64,000 nucleotides of DNA, from assembly GCF_001411555.2 (NCBI RefSeq), contig NC_049905.1, positions 17,660,097-17,724,096 of the forward strand. Reading direction: 5' to 3'. Below are positions 58,033-64,000 of the stretch, piece by piece (position 1 is the first letter of the stretch; every line of letters begins with the position of its first letter). A program made the translations under genes and the position numbers. Under the pieces are notes generated by a model. The model was not told where the DNA came from and made no database searches. It was given only the letters and a program-made list of their open reading frames with translations. Source of the stretch: Juglans regia. Its lineage: Eukaryota; Streptophyta; Magnoliopsida; Fagales; Juglandaceae.

Positions 58033-59036
58033 GGGGCTTCTCATAAGAGGGTAGTTATTTTGGGTGGTTTTTTGTGACACTGGGGAGATATCAAGTTAGG
58101 GTGTCGACGTGTTGTGATTTTGGGTGGTTTTTGGACTTAGTCTATACGACACTGGGCTATATATATATATATAGTATTATATATATATAAGCTAGAATTC
58201 TTGGATATATGTCTACACCGGGCCACTGAATGGATCTCTCATGGTCTGAAAATGGGGTTAGTATCATTTGGAGTTATCCACCATAAAATGTACTTGTACA
58301 AGCTCAGTTCTCAAATATATTTCTAGCAACTTGGTTTCCCTAATATGGCTGAATATTAATGCTATTTTTGGTGTTTGCCACAGTTGCTCCTGTCGTCCTC
58401 TGTCGAGAAGAATATCTACGTACACTCAGCTAGTGGGATGTGACAGCTGCCTAAGGATCCATCCATATATATTCTATGGTGAGCCTCTTGCTGATTCTTC
58501 TCTTGGATTGATCACAGCTGCAGAAATTGATAGCTTTTATAAATATAGGAACTAGATAAATTAATGGTTCAAATTAAGTATGATATTTTGGATTATAAAT
58601 GGATCTTACCCGAGATACCAGGGCTTTGTTGATTTCAGTTCTTTGTTTTTGAATTGTAGATAAACACCAATAGAAATTGTTTGATATGTATTGAAGACAA
58701 TGATGGAGAACTGGAATTCAGACAATTTGATTGTCTGAACTCCAGGATGCATATTGAGAGGATTGGCCAACCCTTGGCACTCCTTAATTGGTATCTTATA
58801 TACATAATAGCTATAGTAGTAGTTCGTGAATGCCCATGGACAATTGGCCCAGGTTCTGCGTTGGGTGGTTCTCTGTGCATGTAGACATCTTGCTTTTTTA
58901 TTGTCCTTGTCATTGGACTGTAGCTCTCGAAAGATTTCCGGTATCCTCTCCACTCTCTTGTCTATATGCATTCGCCTTTTTGTTCTTTGTTGGGGTGGTT
59001 GTTGCTTGAATCTTTTTAATTTTGACTCACCGTCCT
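58033..59036. other. CACTA-2 interior between the Ptta gene and the methyltransferase exons
   Basis: 58033-58160 repeats TTTTGGGTGGTTTTT twice. 58375-58490 has an exon-like block (acceptor TTTGCCACAG, donor TATG|GTGAGCC) without a recognised domain. No other gene is visible. Confidence 0.35.
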
Positions 59037-61139
59037 TTTTCAGTGAGATGGATCAAAGCCCAAATTCGAAGTCCCTTGAGAAGCTATGCTGTTATAAAGT
59101 CAGGAAAGATTCAACTACCAAAGAAGTAAGCATCTCTATCTCCAATATCATAATGTTTTCTTGTTACTACTGTTTGTAGGTACCTCACTTATTCACATCT
59201 AGTTTCTCATTTTAATGTTATGAGGATTGGATTCAATGAAATTTCCGTGAAAGATTTTGTCTATCAGGTGATTGACCATTTGGAATAAACATTTATTATT
59301 AGTTGTAGGCCTAGCCCGATTCTGAGTGGAAGCTAAAAACTTTACATTACCTGCAATCTAGTATTGTTTCATCTTTTCTCAAATTGCTTTTAGATTTTGT
59401 TATGTTTATACTCTTAAAATTTTCAGAAAAAGGAGGCTGGATGAGATATGTCTTGAAAGGTTTCAGCAATACAGCCGAACATTTATTCAATCATGGATCT
59501 TACAAGGTAAGATATATTCTTTCATAGCATATAACGTATTTTAATTTTTAATGCATCCTGAGCATTTTACCATCTCAACAGTTTAAGCACCAATGGATAG
59601 TTTCTCGTTAAAGTTTACACTTTTAAAAATGTCTGGTCAAAGAGTTGAGTTGCTGCGGCAGTTACTATAAAACTCAATAGTTTTTGTCTTTTGCTCCACT
59701 CTCCTTGCTACATGAAGAGTCACGAGTCATAAACCACAAGCTAAATTTTCCCTTTGATGAGTATTTGTGGTACGATGAAAAACATGAATTATTGTCCCCT
59801 TCCTTCAAACATAAATCCCTTGGTTTCTGAGCCAAGAGATTCACTCTAGCTTAGAAAGCATTTCCAATTCTGTCCTGAGCATACCTCGTTGGTCTCTCTC
59901 ACCTTGGGATAAACCCCTTCTCCTTTGTGATCAAGGCTTATAATGTTTCTTTTTCATTTGCATTTTGGACGGAGAAGATTTGAAACCAATGGTTTAAGAC
60001 CTGGATGTTCATCGATCTAAAATATGGAGTGCTTCATGGCAAACAATATACTCAAATTCAAGTGACTTTTGTATCGATAAAAATGATTGAGCCCAACGCG
60101 TGGAACATTTAATTGAAATGAGGATGAAATGTGGACGTAGGTACGAGGACCTCTGCTATAGTATCATGTTAAATCACCCATTGTTTTACTCTGTTTAAAA
60201 AAAACCATTGTTTTTAAAACTTAAATTTGAGTGAAGAGGTGGATTTAATCATTTAGTTTATACTCTAACAAGCCCAACCAATCAAACTGGTCAATATAGT
60301 CCGTGTTTTTGGAAATGCTGTTCCTAACTGAGAGCAACCCCCTTATGTTCAACCCCCCCTGCCCATCCTCCAATGGAAGTTCCCAAGAAAAAAAAAAAAG
60401 AAAAGAAAAATTTGAATTAGAACTGATATGATGTCTCCAAAATATCCGTAGCTCCTGATTTGTTATAAGATACCATTATCAATTGCTTAAGTGATTGAAA
60501 ACATTTTGAAGTCTGTTTTAAACTGATGTGCGGTTGCCTCACAATTCAGTATTGCTTAGCACATTATACTAGGTTATCTGTTTTGCACAACTTCTATAAT
60601 GTGCGGGCATTGAGGCTGAAAAATTCCAGATTGTGGCATGCAATGCAGAGGCTACCATTCTCAATCATTGTGGGAATAAGCATACTTGATATGAGAAGTT
60701 AGCTTACAGTCTTATGATCAATTTTGGACCTCTCTCTCTCTCTCTCTCTCTAACACATTTGAGGTGTAGGCAAAGTGTTTGTTGATGGAAAGGTGGTGAA
60801 CAAAGCTGGAACACCAGTCTCTGAAAAAGCTGTTGTGCAGATAATGGCTGAAGTTCCAAAATATGTATGTAGGTGATTTACTCCCCTGAAGCAACCCATC
60901 ATGCACTCTTAGAAAATATCATTGATGCAGTGTCTTTGTTGAGAATGTTATATTAATTTAGAAGTTCCTTTGTTTATACCAGAGCAGGATATAAGTTAGA
61001 AGCTGCTATTGAACAGCTAGGCATTGATGTTTCTGGTAAAGTAGCACTTGATTCAGGGTTGTCCACTGGTGGTTTTGCTGACTGCTTACTTCAGTATGGT
61101 GCATCATTTGTTTATGGAGTTGATGTAGGTTATGGCCAG
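59037..61139 (+). pseudogene. Captured exons of a TlyA/hemolysin-like rRNA methyltransferase
   Basis: Three exons splice in phase: 59427-59506 (KRRLDEICLERFQQYSRTF), 60770-60872 (GKVFVDGKVVNKAGTPVSEK, VPKYVCR) and 60983-61139 (AGYKLEAAIEQLGIDVSG, VALDSGLSTGGFADCLLQYG, FVYGVDVGYGQ). All have GT donors and AG acceptors. The first two form an S4 RNA-binding domain (residues from RRLDE to VPKY). The third starts an FtsJ/RrmJ-like methyltransferase with the SAM-binding DSGLSTGGF loop. A 5' exon at about 59037-59128 (MDQSPNSKSLEKLCC) may belong to it. Bacterial TlyA methylates rRNA; plants have an uncharacterised organellar-looking homologue. The rest of the methyltransferase fold is missing here, so it is a fragment, but the frame is undamaged. 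Confidence 0.85.
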
Positions 61140-61429
61140 GTACTAAAAAGTTCTAAAGCTTTTTATCTCTTTTGCTTGGTGAATATGTCCTAGACATCAT
61201 CTGGATTAATTAGCCGATTCTTTTTGTTCTTTTGGATGGTTATATAATACAAGAAAATGGTGCCCTCTTGGGAAGCCCTCTTGTTGCACCCCTCCTTTTT
61301 ACTTATAAAAAAAATATAGTGTTAGAAAATGTAAATGGTTATTTCTAATTAAAGAGGTTATGGGAAATATTTGATAGCACTCTTATACTTATCTGACAAA
61401 TCTATAGGGGTCTTAATGTGCTTCTTATC
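61140..61429. other. Intron-like DNA after the methyltransferase exons
   Basis: Begins with a good donor (CAG|GTACTA) and holds no further methyltransferase coding sequence. Confidence 0.4.
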
Positions 61430-61785
61430 ATTTGGTTTATAGCATACGTCTTTATGAGTACAAACCAGAAAGACACTGGTGGGGTGGAAGAAGTTGCGAT
61501 TCCAGCTTCAACAAAGGCTGCTACAACTGCTCCTGCTGCTGAAAAACCCTTACCTATGCCAACCATAACAGTCTGTGAAGTCAAGGAAACCAGTTCCAGA
61601 GGATCAGCAGTGTGAACTTTTCAAGTGGATGCTCAGAAGGGAAGAGGAAGGTTATTTTCAAAAGATCCCGAAGAAAAGAAGCTACTTGACGAAGAGAAAG
61701 CCATTTATAAATTTGTATTCGAGCAAAATCTATCCCAAGTGCTCTAATTATTCAACAGTTGTTCATCTGATTACAGATTACTAGA
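61430..61785 (+). pseudogene. Unidentified host-gene fragment with frameshifts
   Basis: After TTTATAG near 61442, one frame gives MSTNQKDTGGVEEVAIPAST, then a frame change leads to KPVPEDQQCELFKWMLRRE. Another shift is needed to keep KDPEEKKLLDEEKA in register. The mixture of an alanine/threonine-rich part and a charged helix looks like the end of a real plant protein, but I cannot name it. It shares the capture zone with the methyltransferase exons and may come from a different gene. Confidence 0.4.
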
Positions 61786-62039
61786 AATGATTTTAATATG
61801 AATGGATTTAGCTCAGTTTGTATATGAGAATACAATACACCACCCCATTGTAATACATATGAGTTTGGATTTGTTGATGGGCTTGGATGTTTGTTGATGG
61901 GATTTTATTTTGCATGTTATATCGATGTTCAACTTTCATTTATTGGCAGCCATTGATTATGAAATTTGTATTTAGGAACAACTAAAAACCAGGCCTAGCA
62001 AGAAAATTAGGCCCAGGAAAATTAAGAACGAAATTTTTT
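61786..62039. other. Spacer before the right subterminal repeats
   Basis: AT-rich, with repeated TTTGTTGATGGG words (61870-61905). No gene is visible. Confidence 0.4.
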
Positions 62040-62712
62040 TGGCGGCGAATTAAGAGCATAAAGCGGCGACTAATTTCTCGCCGCTAATCACTTCAACTTT
62101 ATTCAGTCTACACCAGCGATGTAAACATCGCTACTATAACATTATTCCAGCGAGTTACAATTCGCCGCCAAAAAACTTAAATACCAATTAGTAAAATTAC
62201 GGCGAAAATCAAAATCGCTGTCGATAAGTAAAGTGCGGCGATATTGACATCGCCGCTATATGAAGATATCAAATTGACGGCGATTAAAAAGTCACCGTAA
62301 GGTAATATTTGGCAGCGATCTAATAATCGCTGGTAAAACGAGCTGTCCTATAGCAGCGAGAAAAAAATCGGGGGTATTAATCTAACCCGGCGACTATAAA
62401 TCGCTGCCAAATGCCACTACACAGTTGAAGTTATATTACGGCGATTTTTATTGTTCGCTGGTATCTATAATTGGCAGCGATATTCTCACTTCTAGCGTCA
62501 AAATTTAGTCGCTGCTATATATCTTTCCCAGCATTTAACAACTCAATCCTATATTGAGTTTGCGGCGATTAAGCACATAAAGCGGCGACCAAAATTTCGC
62601 CGGTGATAATAAAATATATGGCGGCGAGTTTTGGTTTCCGTTGGACTAGATATAATGTGGGGCTTTAATACCGGCGAAATAGCAGCGAGTTATAACTCGC
62701 TGGCATAGACGT
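62040..62712. repeat. Right subterminal repeats of CACTA-2
   Basis: GGCGGCGA, AGCGGCGAC, TCGCCGCTA, AATCGCTG and GCAGCGAT words recur about every 30 bp in both orientations, the same family as at 44461-44700. They stop abruptly at the LTR start. Confidence 0.8.
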
Positions 62713-62714
62713 AC

Positions 62715-64000
62715 TGTAACGCCCCGTACCCGAGGGTCCGGAGAGTTAACTCATGTCACTAACAAACCTGTCTCTCCAAGCACTTAAAACTCCAAGGACT
62801 TCATGATTAGCACACAATTCATATTTTTCCAAATAACCATAATAAAACTCCATAAGTTATCATTACAAAACATAAACCAAAAGGGGTCCACAATCTCCCA
62901 ATAACCTCAAAAATATAACAATACATCTTTAGGTCTCAATAGGTCCAAACAACGTAAAGTACTTCAAATACTCAAGTTAAATCCATCTACTAACAATGGT
63001 ACTCTAAAGTACCCAATCCTTCCATCCATATCTAGCCAGCTTCAATTCTATTCCTGACCCCCAGTTGGGAAATCAATATCATCTGAAAATATATGAAGAT
63101 AAGGGGGGTGAGTTATCAACAACTCAGTAAGCAGAGAACATATACTAGCATGTAAACATGAGCCTTTTCAGAAAGTTCAATATGCAGAAACAAAACATTT
63201 CATTTTTATATGCAAATCTCAGAAAACGTGTTATCAGAAAATCAGAGCGACTTTTCAAACATTTCATACTCAAGTCAACAATTCATATTTGAGGATCCAT
63301 TTCATATTCACAAACGCTTTGGCATAACATAACTGAACATATTCATCTTGTCATATCATATCATATACCATGTTTAACCCCCGTGGTAGGGTTGTGCTAT
63401 CCCCGGTGGCCAAACCAGGCAGTATCATGTGGTGAACTTCCCCTTTTTCAATCTCGGAGCCCCGAGTGTGCACACAGGAAAGAACACGTAAAAAGACCAC
63501 TTTGTTTCCAAAGTGGGTGCACTCATATCATATCATGGTGGTACCAACCATATCACGTGAACAGTATCATCATATCAGAACCATATTCAGAACAGATAAG
63601 TATGCCAAAGTTTTATCATATCCATATCATATCAAAACACGTGCGAAACATATTCATATCATTTCTATTTGATCAAAAACAGATCCAAATCATTTCATAT
63701 CACATGCATAAAAATTTCAATGATATCATATTCGCTCTTTTGCATATTTCAGAAACATGTCAAATATTGCTCATGTCTACACATTTCATGTCAAAAACAT
63801 TTCTTTTTTCTTTCATATGTATCTCATGAGGGAATGCAAAACATATACTGAGGTTGTTTTTCACTTTTTCTTTTTAAAACAACATGCACATTTTTACAAA
63901 CCAACCTCAGTTCATTTCTTTTTATGCAAATCTAGCGTAGGAACCCCGCTTACCTGGACTTCTTAGCTTTTCGAAAATTTCCTCAATAATGCCAAACCAA
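62715..64000 (-). mobile_element. LTR retrotransposon end, inserted in CACTA-2
   Basis: TGTAACGCCCCGTACCCGAG opens a new composition block, a common LTR boundary in plant Ty3/gypsy elements (usually read as ...GGGGCGTTACA at the LTR 3' end, so the element is probably on the minus strand). The flanking bases are CGTAC. The block contains many ATCATATCA words (63340-63760) and the patch CCCCGGTGGCCAAACC. No coding domain is visible before the window ends, so only LTR sequence is seen. The superfamily is inferred from the boundary alone. Confidence 0.65.

Larger units (their letters stand above)
44461..62714 (+). mobile_element. CACTA-2: large En/Spm-type transposon carrying host gene fragments
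   Basis: The left terminus is CACTACAAGAAAAACC, a perfect CACTA consensus, followed by GGCGATT/AATCGCC subterminal repeats. The matching subterminal repeats lie at 62040-62712, but the right terminus is displaced beyond the window by an LTR element inserted after 62714. The plus strand holds a TNP2-like transposase (51825-55522) and a Ptta-like gene (56023-58032), the standard pair in order. Extra DNA before and after them contains pectinesterase exons, a copia fragment, rRNA methyltransferase exons and another gene scrap, making this copy over 18 kb. Without the right end, the alternative that two elements flank host DNA cannot be excluded, although the matching subterminal repeats on both sides argue for one. 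Confidence 0.8.

Noticed and set aside
59427..61139. Functional rRNA methyltransferase host gene
   Set aside because: The methyltransferase fold stops after the SAM-binding loop and no later exons follow within 1.5 kb. It also lies between CACTA genes and CACTA subterminal repeats.

Overview
This is plant nuclear DNA: AT-rich, intron-containing and dominated by nested, decayed transposable elements. I infer a woody eudicot of the Fagales, probably Juglandaceae. That rests on a 202-bp Tourist-like MITE built of repeated CATCTCA/CAACTCA words, which I recall as abundant in walnut and hickory; no database was searched. Only one ordinary host gene looks intact: a two-exon root-cap-family secreted protein on the minus strand (39046-40632).

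Layout. 1-1070 holds the decayed 3' end of a transposon coding region followed by an array of the palindrome AACGTTCGAACGTT. 2315-16218 is read as a decayed CACTA (En/Spm) element on the minus strand, with a TNP2-like transposase and a Ptta/TNPA-like second gene flanked by arrays of the same palindrome. A complete 5.6-kb LINE (9231-14868) sits inside it, bounded by an 18-bp target duplication. 16319-18060 carries another palindrome array, a plant-mobile/transposon-protein fragment and a captured La-motif exon. 18419-26120 is a second, 3'-truncated LINE split by a degenerate hAT element (about 19340-24165), which itself holds a small MITE.

28603-34797 is a gag-only copia retrotransposon with both LTRs, a primer binding site, a polypurine tract and a near-matching TSD. 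Its right LTR is longer than its left by exactly one MITE plus its TTA duplication. 36514-38430 may be a solo LTR. The root-cap gene follows, then about 3 kb of plain intergenic DNA.

From 44461 to the LTR insertion at 62715 lies a large second CACTA element on the plus strand (over 18 kb). It has GGCGATT/AATCGCC subterminal repeats, a near-complete but nonsense-riddled TNP2 transposase (51825-55522) and a second gene whose exons join in phase (56023-58032). It also carries cargo: pectinesterase exons (minus strand), a copia pol fragment, correctly spliced exons of a TlyA/hemolysin-like rRNA methyltransferase, and an unidentified fragment. A new LTR element begins at 62715 inside the right subterminal repeats and runs off the window.

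The genes do not form one pathway. The recurring theme is DNA transposons that carry host exons and share a palindromic, CpG-rich repeat family. All names come from reading translated motifs by eye.
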